Shown here: positions 32,990 through 42,024 of the stretch, in pieces
Layout: every line of letters starts with the position of its first letter
Numbering within the stretch: the stretch's first letter is position 1
Source of the DNA: HGM04593 sp045654645
GTDB lineage: Bacteria > Bacteroidota > Bacteroidia > Bacteroidales > Bacteroidaceae
Direction of reading: 5' to 3'
NCBI GenBank assembly: GCA_045654645.1
Contig: JAZONR010000066.1
Span: 1-57,103, forward strand
DNA: 57,103 bases
Notes under the pieces: model-generated
Database searches by the model: none
The model's input: the letters and a program-made list of their open reading frames with translations, nothing else
What the model was told of the DNA's origin: nothing
Translations under genes and position numbers: made by a program

Positions 32990-33937
32990 TTAAATGCAAC
33001 TGAAAGCATCAATTACACCAACTAATTTATTGTTGTTATCAACCACAATCAAAGACTTTATATTGTGCTGGCGCATCACCTTCTCGGCTTGCGACAGCTT
33101 GGCATCCTCTTTTATAGTCTTTGGGTTACTGTTCATAAGGTCCTTTACCGTGAGCTGGAAGAAGCTCTCTTGGTCGCGCTGCATAGTGCGGCGTATATCA
33201 CCGTCGGTTACGGCGCCAATGATTCTCTCATCTTCGATTACCACTGCAATTCCCATCTTTGTGCGGCTGATTTGCATAAGCGTGTCGCTGATTTTTGAAT
33301 CGCGGGTAACGATGGGAAGGTTGTCGCTTGTCATATAGTCTTTAACTCTTGAGAGGAGTCTGCGCCCCAATGAGCCACCGGGGTGGAACTGTGCAAAGTC
33401 CTTGGCCTGGAAATTGCGAACAGTCATAAGGGCACAAGCTATGGCGTCGCCCATCGCAAGGGTGGCTGTTGTTGATGATGTGGGTGCAAGGTTCAGTGGA
33501 CAGGCCTCTCTTTGCACCGAGATGTCGAGGTGGCAGTCGGAGTATTTTGCAAGCAGCGACGCCGGGTTTCCCGACATTGATATGATGGGTATGTTCCTCT
33601 CCTTGAGAAGGGGGATGAAGCGCAGCAGCTCATCGGTTTGTCCCGAGTTGGAGATTGCGAGCACAACGTCGCCCTTGCCAATCATTCCCAGGTCGCCGTG
33701 GAAAGCGTCGAGTGGGTTCACAAAGAATGCGGGTGTGCCGGTGCTGGCCATTGTGGATGCTATCTTGGCACCAATGTGTCCCGATTTTCCCACGCCGGTG
33801 AGAATGAGTTTTCCCTTGCTCTCTATTATAAGCTCAATTGCCTTTGTGAAATTGTCATCGAGCTTGGGTATTAGGTTGAGTATTGCCTGAGCTTCATCCT
33901 GAAAGCACTTCTTGGCTACATCAATTACATTTGTCAT
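32990..33937 (-). CDS. kdsD: Arabinose-5-phosphate isomerase, KpsF/GutQ family
   Basis: A 315-residue enzyme from the ATG at 33937 (MTNVIDVAKKC). The SIS domain (residues about 30-190) has VGKSGHIGAKIASTMASTGT and LAISNSGQTDELL, and two CBS domains follow (VKDYMTSDNLP, TVKDLMNSNPKT). It converts ribulose-5-phosphate to arabinose-5-phosphate, the first step to Kdo for LPS. A frame to 34036 would run through the -7 element TATCTTCG (minus strand, 33983-33990), so the shorter start is preferred. It is the first gene of a four-gene operon. Confidence 0.92.
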   Translation of the reverse strand: MTNVIDVAKKCFQDEAQAILNLIPKLDDNFTKAIELIIESKGKLILTGVGKSGHIGAKIASTMASTGTPAFFVNPLDAFHGDLGMIGKGDVVLAISNSGQTDELLRFIPLLKERNIPIISMSGNPASLLAKYSDCHLDISVQREACPLNLAPTSSTTATLAMGDAIACALMTVRNFQAKDFAQFHPGGSLGRRLLSRVKDYMTSDNLPIVTRDSKISDTLMQISRTKMGIAVVIEDERIIGAVTDGDIRRTMQRDQESFFQLTVKDLMNSNPKTIKEDAKLSQAEKVMRQHNIKSLIVVDNNNKLVGVIDAFSCI

Positions 33938-33982
33938 AATGCTGTTTGTTGTGTTGTAGGCGTGCTGGCCTGTTACTTTTTG

Positions 33983-33990
33983 CGAAGATA
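33983..33990 (-). promoter_or_regulatory. -7 box of the kdsD operon
   Basis: TATCTTCG read on the minus strand, about 45 bases before the kdsD ATG at 33937. A TTTG (33 region) is 12 bases away, too near to be ideal. It supports the shorter kdsD start. Confidence 0.5.
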
Positions 33991-34125
33991 TAAATAAACG
34001 GTCAAATAAACGGGGTTTGTTCTCTTTTTTTAGCAACTGATTGTGCTAATTTTATGATATTCTTGTGTGGAGAACGGAGATGCGCTACTGCGCTGTGCCG
34101 TGTGCCGGCATTGCTCCCCAAAAAC

Positions 34126-34165
34126 AAAAGTTAGTCCCCCGGGTGAACAGGGGACTAACTTTTTT
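34126..34165. terminator. Terminator after ridA
   Basis: AAGTTAGTCCCC (34128-34139) and GGGGACTAACTT (34150-34161) form a perfect 12-bp stem. On the minus strand it is followed by TTGTTTTT; on the plus strand by a seven-T run. It ends the ilvA-ridA message. Confidence 0.85.
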
Positions 34166-34179
34166 TATGTGTTGTTTAT

Positions 34180-34554
34180 TTAGATGACAGCAATAACCTC
34201 AACCTCAACAAGTACGTTCTTGGGGAGTGTCTTCACTGCCACGCAAGAGCGTGCGGGCTTGCTTGTGAAGTACTCGGCATAAACGGCGTTGAACGCTGCA
34301 AAGTCGTTCATATCGCTGAGGAAGCAGGTTGTCTTCACAACGTTCTCAAATGTTGTGCCGGCCTCTTCGAGCACTGCTGCAAGGTTCTTCATAACCTGGG
34401 TAGCCTGATCTGTGATACCCTCGGTCTCAACATTGCCTGTTGCGGGGTTGATGGGTACCTGGCCCGATGTGAACAGCATATTGCCGCAGATGATTGCCTG
34501 TGAGTAGGGGCCGATGGCCTCGGGGGCGTTGCTTGTATAAACTTTCTTCAACAT
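34180..34554 (-). CDS. ridA: RidA-family imine/enamine deaminase
   Basis: A 124-residue protein from the ATG at 34554 (MLKKVYTSNAPEAIGPYSQA), the normal size of RidA. It hydrolyses reactive 2-aminoacrylate and related imines to keto acids and ammonia. Signature segments are IGPYSQAIICGNMLFTSGQV, VLEEAGTTFENVVKTTCFL and PARSCVAVKTLP with the arginine that binds the substrate carboxylate. The upstream neighbour is threonine dehydratase, the enzyme that makes these intermediates, so the pair is a logical operon. Confidence 0.95.
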   Translation of the reverse strand: MLKKVYTSNAPEAIGPYSQAIICGNMLFTSGQVPINPATGNVETEGITDQATQVMKNLAAVLEEAGTTFENVVKTTCFLSDMNDFAAFNAVYAEYFTSKPARSCVAVKTLPKNVLVEVEVIAVI

Positions 34555-34589
34555 AGCTTTATTTATTTTTAATTGTTTGAAAATGATGT

Positions 34590-35786
34590 TTAGTCCCAAA
34601 TCTTGAAACCGGCGTCGGTGAGCGCTGCCTTGATTTTGCTTATGTGCTCAAAGTTACGTGTCTCAAGGTCTATGCGTATGAAACAGCCGGTTACGCCTGT
34701 GTTGGCGTTTGTGCGCTCGTGGTGCACGCCAATGATGTTACCGCCAAGATCGGCAATAATCTTTGATACCTGAAGCAGCTGGCCGGGTTTGTCGAGCAAC
34801 TCCACCTTCAGGAGTGCTGTGCGGCCCGATGTGAGCAGGCCGCGCTTTATTACGCGGTCGAGGATATTCACGTCGATGTTACCACCCGATACAACGCATA
34901 TCACGTTCTTGCCCTCAACGGGAACTTTGTCAAACATCACAGCTGCTACGGCTACAGCGCCTGCACCCTCGGCAATGAGCTTCTGGTGCTCGAGCATTGA
35001 GAGGATTGCAGATGAAACCTCGTCATCGGTAACGGTTACAATGCCGTCTACATATTGGCTGCAGAAGTTGAAGGTGTTCTCGCCGGGCTGCTTGACAGCG
35101 ATGCCGTCGGCAATGGTAGATACAGCAGCAAGGCGTTCTATCTGCTTGTGCTCCACAGAGTTCTTCATACTGGGAGCGCCCGCAGCCTGCACACCATATA
35201 CCTTGATGTTTGGGTTGAGGGATTTCAATGCAAAGGCAACGCCTGAGATGAGGCCGCCGCCGCCAATGGGCACAACAACGGTATCAACATCCTTCATCTG
35301 GTCAATGAGCTCAAGGCCGATTGTGCCTTGGCCTGCTATCACATCAATATCATCGAAAGGATGAATGAATGTGTAGCCCATCTCATCGCGCAACTCAATA
35401 GCGCGCTTGTAGGCATCATCATACACACCTTCTACAAGACAAATCTCGGCGCCATAGCCTCTTGTTGCCTCAACCTTTGAGATGGGGGCGCAGTCGGGCA
35501 GGCAGATAGTTGATTTGATGCCGTTCTTTGTGGCTGCAAGGGCAACACCCTGGGCGTGGTTGCCGGCCGAGCAGGCTATTACACCCTTGGCCTTCTCCTC
35601 TTCAGAGAGCTGAGAAATCTTGTAGTATGAACCGCGTACCTTGAAAGAGCCTGTAAGCTGCAGATTTTCGGGCTTCAGGAAAATGTTGCCTTTCTTGTTG
35701 AGGTAGGGAGCCGGAATGAGCTCTGTGCGGCGTATTACATCCTTTAGTACATACGACGCGTGATAAATCTTGTCTAATGTAAGCAT
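34590..35786 (-). CDS. ilvA: Threonine ammonia-lyase with ACT domain
   Basis: A 398-residue pyridoxal-phosphate enzyme that turns threonine into 2-oxobutanoate and ammonia. The PLP lysine lies in TGSFKVRGSYYKIS, the phosphate-binding loop in PIGGGGLISG, and CSAGNHAQGVALAA matches the fold. The C-terminus (about 325-398) is a single ACT-type domain (RTALLKVELLDKPGQLLQVS). This is the form between TdcB (no ACT) and long IlvA (double ACT); function in isoleucine synthesis or catabolism cannot be told apart here. ridA follows 35 bases later. The upstream -7 box TACTTTTG is at 35823-35830. Confidence 0.92.
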   Translation of the reverse strand: MLTLDKIYHASYVLKDVIRRTELIPAPYLNKKGNIFLKPENLQLTGSFKVRGSYYKISQLSEEEKAKGVIACSAGNHAQGVALAATKNGIKSTICLPDCAPISKVEATRGYGAEICLVEGVYDDAYKRAIELRDEMGYTFIHPFDDIDVIAGQGTIGLELIDQMKDVDTVVVPIGGGGLISGVAFALKSLNPNIKVYGVQAAGAPSMKNSVEHKQIERLAAVSTIADGIAVKQPGENTFNFCSQYVDGIVTVTDDEVSSAILSMLEHQKLIAEGAGAVAVAAVMFDKVPVEGKNVICVVSGGNIDVNILDRVIKRGLLTSGRTALLKVELLDKPGQLLQVSKIIADLGGNIIGVHHERTNANTGVTGCFIRIDLETRNFEHISKIKAALTDAGFKIWD

Positions 35787-35822
35787 TTGTGTTATACTTT
35801 TAGTGTGTTGTACTCATTGTTG

Positions 35823-35830
35823 CAAAAGTA
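35823..35830 (-). promoter_or_regulatory. -7 box of ilvA-ridA operon
   Basis: On the minus strand TACTTTTG followed by C: a consensus TAnnTTTG, 37 bases before the ATG at 35786. No good -33 TTTG was found. Confidence 0.55.
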
Positions 35831-36009
35831 CAATCATTTTCTGTTATAACTAACATTGTGGGGATTTTTTTTAGCCTAAAAACAAAAAACTGCCTAAACT
35901 TTTTCTTGGATTTTTTCTTGTGCCTTGGCTTGGGGGATGTTCCCGGGCGAGTGTGGAAATCTGTTTTATGGGACTTTTTGCCCATCTGTCAAAAAACGCT
36001 ACAAACGGG

Positions 36010-36026
36010 TGTCCATTTTTTAGACA
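36010..36026 (+). promoter_or_regulatory. Candidate enhancer site for the sigma-54 regulator
   Basis: The inverted repeat TGTC-N9-GACA (36010-36026) lies about 60-75 bases upstream of the -24 element of the TolC promoter, a usual place for an enhancer-binding site. A further TGTC half-site is at 35987-35990. This is a guess from position and symmetry. Confidence 0.3.
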
Positions 36027-36082
36027 TTTTAATGAGTGTTGTGTTTTTGTTAAAACATTGTAGATTAGGTGAATAACTGTTT

Positions 36083-36110
36083 TGGCACGCTTTTGGCACG
36101 TAGTTTTGCA
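36083..36110 (+). promoter_or_regulatory. Sigma-54 (-24/-12) promoter of the exporter operon
   Basis: TGGCACG at 36083-36089, four bases, then TGGCA at 36094-36098 gives the GG-to-GC distance of 12 required by sigma-54, with one deviation from TTGCA. A second TGGCACG overlaps at 36094-36100 with TTGCA at 36106-36110, but its spacing is one base too long. Either way two near-consensus -24 elements stand 20-45 bases before the TolC ATG at 36129. The sigma-54 activator gene lies at the end of the same gene cluster. Confidence 0.75.
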
Positions 36111-36128
36111 GAAGATGTTTGTTCGTTT

Positions 36129-37454
36129 ATGAAAAGATTTTTGACAACAATTTTGTTTTTGTGTTCGTTTGCTCTTGTTTCGGCGCAGATGATGACAATG
36201 GAGGAGTGTATGGCTTATGCCATAGAGCACTCGGTTTTGGTGGAGAAGCAGAAAAATGCTCTCGATGATGCAAAGATGGTCTACAAGGAGTCGGTTGCTG
36301 CGTTTTTCCCATCTTTGTCGGCAGGCGTGTCGGCATCGGCCAATTTTGGTCGTTCTATAGACCCCGAGACCAACAACTACACAACCGTTTCAACATTCAG
36401 CAACTCCTATAGTCTGTCGGCCGGAATGCCGCTGTTTGCCGGTTTGCGCTATGTGAACAGTTTGCGTGCTGCAAAGGTTGCGCGCCAACGTGGATGCAGC
36501 GAGCTGCAGATAACGCGCGACAGGGTGGCAATGGAGGTTATGAGGGCATATATAGATGTAATATATTATATAGGTGCTGTGAAGATTGCTCAAGAGCAGC
36601 TTGCGGCGTCGCGCGGCACATTGCGTCAGGCACAAAAGCTTTATGAACTGGGGCGTAAGAGTGCTGCCGAGGTCGCCGAGGTTGCTTCTCAAGAGGCCAA
36701 TTTTGACTATATGCTCACCGAGCAGCAGAACAATCTTGTTATGGCTCGCATAAAGTTGCGCGAGGTGATGAACTATCCCCAGGATGCACTGCTCGAAGTT
36801 TCGGAGAACTGCTTGACTGCTGTTGTGCCGCTTCTCCCGGTTGAGGATGATGTGCTGCAATTTGCGCTTGCCAATAATGCGCAGATTCTCTCATCGGAGC
36901 TTGCCGTAAAGGAGCGGAAGGTGCAGCTTATGAGGGCAAAGGGTGCTTGGTTTCCCACAATAAGTCTCTCGGCAGGTCTCAGCTCCAACTATTTCACAGG
37001 CTTTGGCAACGGATACTCCTATCCGGGCTTCTCATCGCAACTCAAGAATAACCGGGGCGAGTATGTGGGAGTTTCAATGTCGGTGCCGATATTTTCCAAC
37101 TGGGGCCGCAAGGCGTCGGTGCGTTACTCGCGCAATGCGTTGCGCAATGCCGAGCTTGAGATGACTGCCACACGCACTGCCGTGGAGAGTGCGGTGGTGC
37201 AGGCCTGCAGGCAGATGGAGGGATATGCCAAGCAATATGAACTTGCAGTGAAGAAGGTTGAGGCTTCGCAGTTGGCCTATAATGGCATAGCGGCAAAGTT
37301 TGCCAAAGGACTCGTTACTGCCATTGAACTGCAGAGCGCCTCTGCAACGCTGCTGCAGGCGCAGTCCGACAGCTTGCGTTGTCGTTTGCAATATGTTGTT
37401 GAGGCGCGTATGGTAGACTATTACAGTGGCCGCCCGTTTGTAACAGATAAGTAA
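36129..37454 (+). CDS. TolC-family outer membrane efflux protein
   Basis: A 441-residue protein from the ATG at 36129, with signal peptide MKRFLTTILFLCSFALVSAQ. It shows the long helical repeats of TolC (about 20-225 and 240-440): MTMEECMAYAIEHSVLVEKQ, SLSAGMPLFAGLRYVNSLRA, VGVSMSVPIFSNWGRKASVR. It would form the outer-membrane channel for the exporter encoded next. The frame extends upstream to 36069 but that would start before the promoter. It is the first gene of an operon with HlyD, permease and ATPase genes, 23 bases from the next start. Confidence 0.9.
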   Translation: MKRFLTTILFLCSFALVSAQMMTMEECMAYAIEHSVLVEKQKNALDDAKMVYKESVAAFFPSLSAGVSASANFGRSIDPETNNYTTVSTFSNSYSLSAGMPLFAGLRYVNSLRAAKVARQRGCSELQITRDRVAMEVMRAYIDVIYYIGAVKIAQEQLAASRGTLRQAQKLYELGRKSAAEVAEVASQEANFDYMLTEQQNNLVMARIKLREVMNYPQDALLEVSENCLTAVVPLLPVEDDVLQFALANNAQILSSELAVKERKVQLMRAKGAWFPTISLSAGLSSNYFTGFGNGYSYPGFSSQLKNNRGEYVGVSMSVPIFSNWGRKASVRYSRNALRNAELEMTATRTAVESAVVQACRQMEGYAKQYELAVKKVEASQLAYNGIAAKFAKGLVTAIELQSASATLLQAQSDSLRCRLQYVVEARMVDYYSGRPFVTDK

Positions 37455-37477
37455 CAATAGAAATAAATAAAAAAACT

Positions 37478-38740
37478 ATGGATATAAAATTGGAAAAGAA
37501 GAAAGGATGGCGCGCTGTGGTGCAGAAGAAAAATCTGCCCTATTTCCTGGCTGTGCCGGTGGCTCTACTTGTTGTGTGGCTATTGTTTAAGGAGAATACA
37601 TCCACGCTGCGCGTGAACACTGCAACAGTGATGGTGTCGAGCGTGGAGGAGGGCGAGTTTAATGACTATGTGAGCCTCAGCGGCACTGTGCAGCCGGTAA
37701 CATCAGTGCAACTTTCGCCCCTTGAGACCGGTGTGGTGGAGCGCATTGTGGCCGAAGAGGGAACAACGGTGAAGGTTGGTGATGTGATTGTTGAGATGAC
37801 AAATAAACAGCTCTCTATGCAGATTCTGCAGTCCGAGGCCGACCTTGCCGAGAAACAGAATATCTTGCGCAACACACTTATCTCAATGGAACAGGAGCGT
37901 TTGGCCTTGCGCCAGGAGATGTTGCAGCTCGACCTTGAGGTGAGTCGCAAGCAGCGTGCCTATGAGCAGAATAAGGAGCTTTATGCCGAGCAACTTGTTG
38001 CCAAAGAGACCTATTTGCAGTCAAAAGAGGATTATGAACTTGCTGTGAACCGTCGCTCTCTTGTGCTGGAGCGTCAAAAGCAGGATTCGCTCTATCGCAC
38101 CGTGCAGGTTGCCCAGCTCAATGAAAACCTGCGTTCAATGCAACTCAATATGCAGCTCATTCGTGAGAGGGTCGATAATTTGAAGCTGAAGGCTCCCATT
38201 GACGGCGAGGTGGGCTCCTTGAATGTGCTGCTTGGACAGACAGTTTCCCAAGGTGGTGCAATTGGTCAAATAAACGACCTTTCATCCTACAAGGTTACGG
38301 CAATGGTGGATGAGCACTACATTGACCGCGTGGTGCCGGGGCTTCACGGCTCGTTTATGCGTCAGGATGTCAGTTATAATATGAATTTGCACAAGGTCTA
38401 TCCCGAGGTGCGCGACGGTAAATTCCGCGTCGATTTTACCTTTGCTGAGGGGATGCCCGAGAATATCCGCTCGGGACAGACCTACAACATCAACCTTCAG
38501 CTTGGTCAGCCCATCGAGGCGGTGTACATTCCGCGTGGCGCATTCTTCCAAAAGAGTGGCGGCCGTTGGATATATGTGGTGGATGCAAGCGGGGAGAAGG
38601 CCTGTCGCCGCGAAATTAGAATAGGCCGTCAAAATCCCAAATTCTATGAGGTTATCGATGGCCTTTCAAAAGGGGAAAGGGTTATTACATCATCCTATGA
38701 TAATTTTGGCGACAATGAGGTTTTGATACTTGAAAAGTAG
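37478..38740 (+). CDS. HlyD/MFP periplasmic adaptor
   Basis: A 420-residue membrane-fusion protein: one N-terminal membrane helix (about 20-37, PYFLAVPVALLVVWLLF), a split lipoyl-like domain (VQPVTSVQLSPLETGVVERI near 70 and LKAPIDGEVGSLNVLLGQTV near 230), a coiled coil between (about 115-220) and beta-barrel segments after 260. It bridges the ABC transporter and the TolC channel. The gap of 105 bases to the next gene holds no clear terminator, so the operon probably continues. Confidence 0.92.
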   Translation: MDIKLEKKKGWRAVVQKKNLPYFLAVPVALLVVWLLFKENTSTLRVNTATVMVSSVEEGEFNDYVSLSGTVQPVTSVQLSPLETGVVERIVAEEGTTVKVGDVIVEMTNKQLSMQILQSEADLAEKQNILRNTLISMEQERLALRQEMLQLDLEVSRKQRAYEQNKELYAEQLVAKETYLQSKEDYELAVNRRSLVLERQKQDSLYRTVQVAQLNENLRSMQLNMQLIRERVDNLKLKAPIDGEVGSLNVLLGQTVSQGGAIGQINDLSSYKVTAMVDEHYIDRVVPGLHGSFMRQDVSYNMNLHKVYPEVRDGKFRVDFTFAEGMPENIRSGQTYNINLQLGQPIEAVYIPRGAFFQKSGGRWIYVVDASGEKACRREIRIGRQNPKFYEVIDGLSKGERVITSSYDNFGDNEVLILEK

Positions 38741-38845
38741 TATATTTACAATATTCGTCAGGTTTTTTTAAAAAAGGCACAGAATTAATATATAATGCCC
38801 GCAAGGGCTGTGTGGGATTACAATAATGTGAAAAAAGAGATTTTT

Positions 38846-41287
38846 ATGTATTTCAAGAATTTTATAATGCTGCTCAAACGCTACACCGTCTCTTCGGTGC
38901 TGAACATTGCCGGTATGGCTGTGGCATTTGCTGCGGTGTATCTTATAATGGTGCAGGTGAATTTCGACCTCTCATATAACAAAGGTATTTCAAATGCCGA
39001 TAATATATATCGCCTTGAGCACCCCAATTGGAGCGAGGATGGGTATTGGGATACCACTTGGCCACGTCAGTTGCCCGATGACCTTTGCAAGGATATTCCC
39101 GAGATTGAAAAGAGTGCCACAATAACACCCTCGGGGCATTTTAACATAAACTCAGAGTATTCGAGAAAATTGAATGAGAGCATAGATAATATTTCGTTGA
39201 ATTTGTGCGAGACGGAGCGTGAGGGATTGGAGATTTTGGGGATAGAGGTTATTGAGGGCTCGCTCGATAATTTATTGGACCATTATACTTTGGTTATAAA
39301 AGAGTCTGTTGCAAGAAGGTTTAATCTTTCGGTTGGTGATGTGCTCTCTTATGGCCGTGATGCAAACGAGGAGAATTGTGCCACTGTTGTTGCAATTTGC
39401 AAGGATACGCCTTCGCCCAGTGTTCTTGACGGAACAGATGGATGGGGTGGTATGGAACCTCAGGAGAATGAGAACCCAAATAACTGGAACAATCCTTATT
39501 ATATACAGCTGTGCGACGGGGCATCTCCCGATGCTGTTGTGGAGAAGATGAAAGAGACATTGTTGCGCACATATAATGTTGAAACCAGCGAACTGTTTGT
39601 CGATGAAGAGACAGTTGCACAGTTTATAAAGATGGCTACACCACGCCTTAATCCGCTGGCGGGACTCTATTTCTCGGATGATGTCAGCACTGCTTATCAC
39701 GAGATGGGTAACAGCCTGACAACATACACCTTCATTGCAATAGCACTGCTCATAACCCTGATTGCAATGATAAACTTTGTGAATTTTTTCTTTGCGCTCA
39801 TCCCTGTGCGCATAAAGGCAATAAACACATACAAAGTTTTTGGTGCATCGACATTGAGTCTGCGTCTGAACTTAATTCTCGAGGCCGTGGGACTTGTGGC
39901 AACATCTCTTGCCTTTGCTGCAATGTTGGTGGGGTTGTTTGCCGAGACACCAATGGTCAATCAACTCTCCACATCTGTTTCCTTTGGTAACAATTGGCAT
40001 ATTGCGGCTGTTGTTGCGGCTGTTGCAATTATGGCAGGTGTGGTTGCAAGCGTATATCCCACATTGTACATCACCCGTTTTTCGCCGGCAATGGTTATGG
40101 CGGGCTTCCAGGCATCGACTCCCGGGCGCCGCTTGCGTTACACGCTTGTTGCAGTGCAATATTTCATCTCCATCACTCTCATCATCTGCTCACTCTTTAT
40201 ACATCGTCAGCGTGAGTATATGCTTGGCTATGATATGGGCTTTGACAAGGAGAATCTTCTTGTGGTCAATAATCTGCCTGCAGAAACGGTGTTCGAATCC
40301 TTTGATACGGAGAGTGGCCTCTCACAGGTGAGGCGCGATGCCTTTGCCGAGAGTCTGGTGAAAAATCCTGCGATAATTGATGTGGCTTTTGCCGATGGCT
40401 CAATTGTAACACCTACAAGAATGATGTGGGGAAGGAATGTTGCCGGCAGGGGAATATATTTCAATGTATATCCTGTTTCGTGGGATTTCCTGCGCCTTAT
40501 GAAGATTGATGTTGTCGATGGCAGGGATTTTTGTTGCAGCGACGAATCGACAGTTGATGGTGTCTTCATTTTTAATGAGGATGCTGCACGCAAGGTGGAT
40601 ATAAAGGTGGGCGACAAAATACCCGGCCACCGCTACGAGGCTGAAGTGGTGGGGATATGCAGTGATTTCAACTATCGCCCAATGCAGTATAACATTGAAC
40701 CCTTTGCGTTCTACATATTTGGTAAATACCCGTGGAGGATTTTAAAGCAGATGTATGTGCGCACGGCGGCCGGTGCCGATATTAAGGCTGTGAAACAGTA
40801 TATAATTCAGACTATTGCCGAGTATGCGCCAAGTGCCCCGGCCGACAGCTACGATGTAACGCTCTTCAATGCGGAGCTTGAACAGCACTATCAGAAGGAG
40901 GAGAGGTTGTCGTCCCTGATAACTCTCTTTACAATGCTTTCCATTCTGATATCCGTGATTGGTGTGTTTGGCCTTGTGCTCTTTGAGACACAATATCGTC
41001 GCAAGGAGATTGGTATACGCCGTGTGCACGGTGCTTCGGTTGTCTCAATTCTGAAGATGTTTAACATAATATATCTGCGCATTGTTGCAATATGCTCCCT
41101 TGTGGCTGTGCCTGTGAGCTATTTTGTGATAGAGCGTTGGATGCAGCAGTTTGCCTATCAGGCACCGTCGTCGGCAATGGTATTTGTCTTGGCAATTGCA
41201 GTTGTGATAGTGATAACAGTTGCAACGGTAACGGCACGCGCCATCAAGGCTGCCAATGAAAATCCGGTGGATGCAATAAATAAGTAA
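38846..41287 (+). CDS. FtsX-like ABC transporter permease 1
   Basis: An 813-residue membrane protein from the ATG at 38846 (MYFKNFIMLLKRYTVSSVLN). It has the double FtsX/MacB layout common in Bacteroidetes: an N-terminal helix, a periplasmic domain, three central helices (about 305-430, TYTFIAIALLITLIAMINFV), a helix near 440-460, a second periplasmic domain and three C-terminal helices with LFETQYRRKEIGIRRVHGAS. Such permeases work with a MacB/LolD-type ATPase and move molecules out of the inner-membrane or periplasm toward TolC. The cargo is unknown. Two further permeases of the same type follow; this one is closest to the third. Confidence 0.88.
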   Translation: MYFKNFIMLLKRYTVSSVLNIAGMAVAFAAVYLIMVQVNFDLSYNKGISNADNIYRLEHPNWSEDGYWDTTWPRQLPDDLCKDIPEIEKSATITPSGHFNINSEYSRKLNESIDNISLNLCETEREGLEILGIEVIEGSLDNLLDHYTLVIKESVARRFNLSVGDVLSYGRDANEENCATVVAICKDTPSPSVLDGTDGWGGMEPQENENPNNWNNPYYIQLCDGASPDAVVEKMKETLLRTYNVETSELFVDEETVAQFIKMATPRLNPLAGLYFSDDVSTAYHEMGNSLTTYTFIAIALLITLIAMINFVNFFFALIPVRIKAINTYKVFGASTLSLRLNLILEAVGLVATSLAFAAMLVGLFAETPMVNQLSTSVSFGNNWHIAAVVAAVAIMAGVVASVYPTLYITRFSPAMVMAGFQASTPGRRLRYTLVAVQYFISITLIICSLFIHRQREYMLGYDMGFDKENLLVVNNLPAETVFESFDTESGLSQVRRDAFAESLVKNPAIIDVAFADGSIVTPTRMMWGRNVAGRGIYFNVYPVSWDFLRLMKIDVVDGRDFCCSDESTVDGVFIFNEDAARKVDIKVGDKIPGHRYEAEVVGICSDFNYRPMQYNIEPFAFYIFGKYPWRILKQMYVRTAAGADIKAVKQYIIQTIAEYAPSAPADSYDVTLFNAELEQHYQKEERLSSLITLFTMLSILISVIGVFGLVLFETQYRRKEIGIRRVHGASVVSILKMFNIIYLRIVAICSLVAVPVSYFVIERWMQQFAYQAPSSAMVFVLAIAVVIVITVATVTARAIKAANENPVDAINK

Positions 41288-41317
41288 GAATATTAATCAA
41301 TAAAAAACAATAGAACT

Positions 41318-41998
41318 ATGCTTAAAGTAGAAAATTTGAAGAAGAGTTTCTTTACAGAGGAGATTGAGACTATTGCTCTCAATGGTGTGTCATTCGAGGT
41401 TAAGGAGGGCGAGTTTGTGGCTGTGATGGGCCCATCGGGTTGCGGCAAGTCTACTTTGCTGAACATACTTGGCTTGCTCGATAACCCAACCGGCGGCTCT
41501 TATGAGTTATTGGGTCAGCAGGTGGCCGACCTCAGAGAGAAGGACCGCACTAAGTTCCGCAAGGGCAATTTGGGTTTTGTGTTCCAGTCGTTTAATCTTA
41601 TTGATGAGATGACTGTCTTTGAGAATGTTGAACTGCCGCTTGTGTATATGGGTGTGAAGGCTTCGGAACGCAAAGAGCGTGTCAATGCCATTCTTGACCG
41701 TATGAACATCTCACATCGTGCGGCTCACTTTCCACAGCAGCTCTCTGGTGGTCAGCAGCAGCGTGTGGCAATTGCGCGCGCCGTTGTGTCTAACCCCAAA
41801 CTGGTGCTTGCCGATGAGCCCACCGGTAACCTCGACTCAAAGAATGGTCAGGAGGTTATGCTTCTGCTTCAGGAGCTGAACCGCGAGGGTACTACCATAA
41901 TTATGGTTACCCACTCGCAACACGATGCACAGTTTGCTTCACGCACCATTTGTTTGTTCGATGGTCAGGTGGTAACTGATGTGGCCAACAAATTATAA
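41318..41998 (+). CDS. ABC transporter ATP-binding protein, MacB/LolD type
   Basis: A 226-residue ATPase. Walker A GPSGCGKST is at 38-46, signature LSGGQQQRVAIARA near 141-154 and Walker B LVLADEPTGNLDS near 163-175, with the D-loop and a switch histidine in VTHSQHD. The sequence is of the MacB/LolD/FtsE group that drives FtsX-like permeases. It is encoded between permease 1 and permease 2, 30 bases after the first and 26 before the next, and must serve all three. Confidence 0.93.
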   Translation: MLKVENLKKSFFTEEIETIALNGVSFEVKEGEFVAVMGPSGCGKSTLLNILGLLDNPTGGSYELLGQQVADLREKDRTKFRKGNLGFVFQSFNLIDEMTVFENVELPLVYMGVKASERKERVNAILDRMNISHRAAHFPQQLSGGQQQRVAIARAVVSNPKLVLADEPTGNLDSKNGQEVMLLLQELNREGTTIIMVTHSQHDAQFASRTICLFDGQVVTDVANKL

Positions 41999-42024
41999 TT
42001 CGATATGTATTTTTAAAAACTACT

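Noticed and set aside
36094..36110. The second TGGCACG...TTGCA as the main sigma-54 promoter
   Set aside because: The GG-to-GC distance is 13, one too long for sigma-54; the first element is favoured, but both are reported.
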